5,051 nt of DNA. Source: Candidatus Omnitrophota bacterium (GTDB taxonomy: Bacteria > Omnitrophota > Gorgyraeia > 2-01-FULL-45-10). A program made the position numbers and the translations under genes. The DNA lies in the NCBI GenBank assembly GCA_026387165.1, contig JAPLMG010000232.1, positions 1 to 5,051 of the forward strand. The letters are read 5' to 3'. Every line of letters begins with the position of its first letter. The stretch's first letter is position 1. The notes under the pieces are model-generated. The model did no database searches, was not told the DNA's origin, and saw only the letters and a program-made list of their open reading frames with translations. Shown here one piece after another: positions 4,933 to 5,051 of this stretch.

Positions 4933-5051
4933 TCAATATATAAATGCCGCGCTTTTACATTTTTTTCTTATGAACTCAAGGACATTCAATGTCACAAAAG
5001 CATTGATGCTAAAATCTTCGAGAGGTATTCTGCATGAAAGAGGAACCCCGG
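4933..5051 (-). pseudogene. Upstream fragment of the same epimerase, ending at an in-frame TGA and running off the window
   Basis: In the same frame as the 4282-4890 segment, the minus strand encodes PLEDFSINAFVTLNVLEFIR and then KKCKSAAFIY, a TGA (4935-4933), and STNKVFGENVDK. This lines up with the family pattern of an N-P-x-x-D-F-E/S-x-N-A region, T-x-N-V-L-E, and I-Y-(S/T/A)-S-T-N-K-V-Y-G, so the stop replaces one residue just before the conserved STNK. Family members often have Ser there, and TCA to TGA is a single base change. Two more positions look degraded: Val replaces the usual Gly after N-A-F, and Ile replaces Asn before PLEDF. The N-terminal Rossmann glycine motif would lie beyond the edge. 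Confidence 0.7.

Noticed and set aside
4888..4935. Selenocysteine or alternative decoding of the TGA in the epimerase.
   Set aside because: No convincing hairpin follows the TGA, the position is normally Ser, Thr or Ala rather than Cys, and UGA is used as a genuine stop for priA and for this gene.

Overview
The window is about 5 kb of ordinary bacterial chromosome. Every gene I can support lies on the minus strand. It looks like an uncultivated Gram-negative bacterium. My guess is Omnitrophota (OP3) or a similar candidate phylum, from the TGTCA/TGACA-rich intergenic repeat, the type-4 uracil-DNA glycosylase and the MGDG-synthase-type glycosyltransferase. That guess is an inference without marker-gene support and should be held loosely. 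The odd window length and the broken gene at the right edge suggest a whole short metagenomic contig.

In the direction of transcription (right to left) the layout is as follows. (1) From the right edge to 4282 is an NAD-dependent epimerase resembling CDP-paratose 2-epimerase. It runs off the window and is interrupted by an in-frame TGA at 4933-4935. (2) At 4246-4280 there is a tandem 10-bp repeat. (3) At 4218-3088 is a GT28/MGDG-synthase-type lipid glycosyltransferase with a near-perfect Shine-Dalgarno site. (4) At 3104-2427 is a type-4 [4Fe-4S] uracil-DNA glycosylase whose start overlaps the glycosyltransferase and whose linker is built from a 7-bp tandem repeat. (5) At 2428-2304 is a 125-bp inverted-repeat element that abuts the glycosylase stop codon and fills the gap to the next gene. 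(6) At 2269-221 is priA, the replication-restart helicase, carrying a perfect 50-bp palindrome in frame near its 3' end. (7) At 216-182 is a hairpin just after priA. (8) At 160-1 is an independent unit: a good sigma-70-type promoter overlapped by a 21-bp palindromic operator, a strong Shine-Dalgarno site, and the first 33 codons of a ribbon-helix-helix (CopG-type) antitoxin or repressor that leaves the window.

The four larger genes are probably co-transcribed: the spacing is short, one pair overlaps, and no convincing promoter lies between them. Together they mix envelope sugar and lipid glycosylation (epimerase, glycosyltransferase) with DNA repair and restart (UDG, PriA). This looks like a housekeeping neighbourhood rather than a dedicated system. 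I see no CRISPR array, insertion sequence with transposase, tRNA, rRNA or phage gene. The most unusual content is the repeat load: four different short-repeat families in 5 kb, two of them inside coding sequence without breaking the frame. No stretch over 300 bases lacks a gene; the longest gap is the 157-bp repeat-filled interval between UDG and priA.
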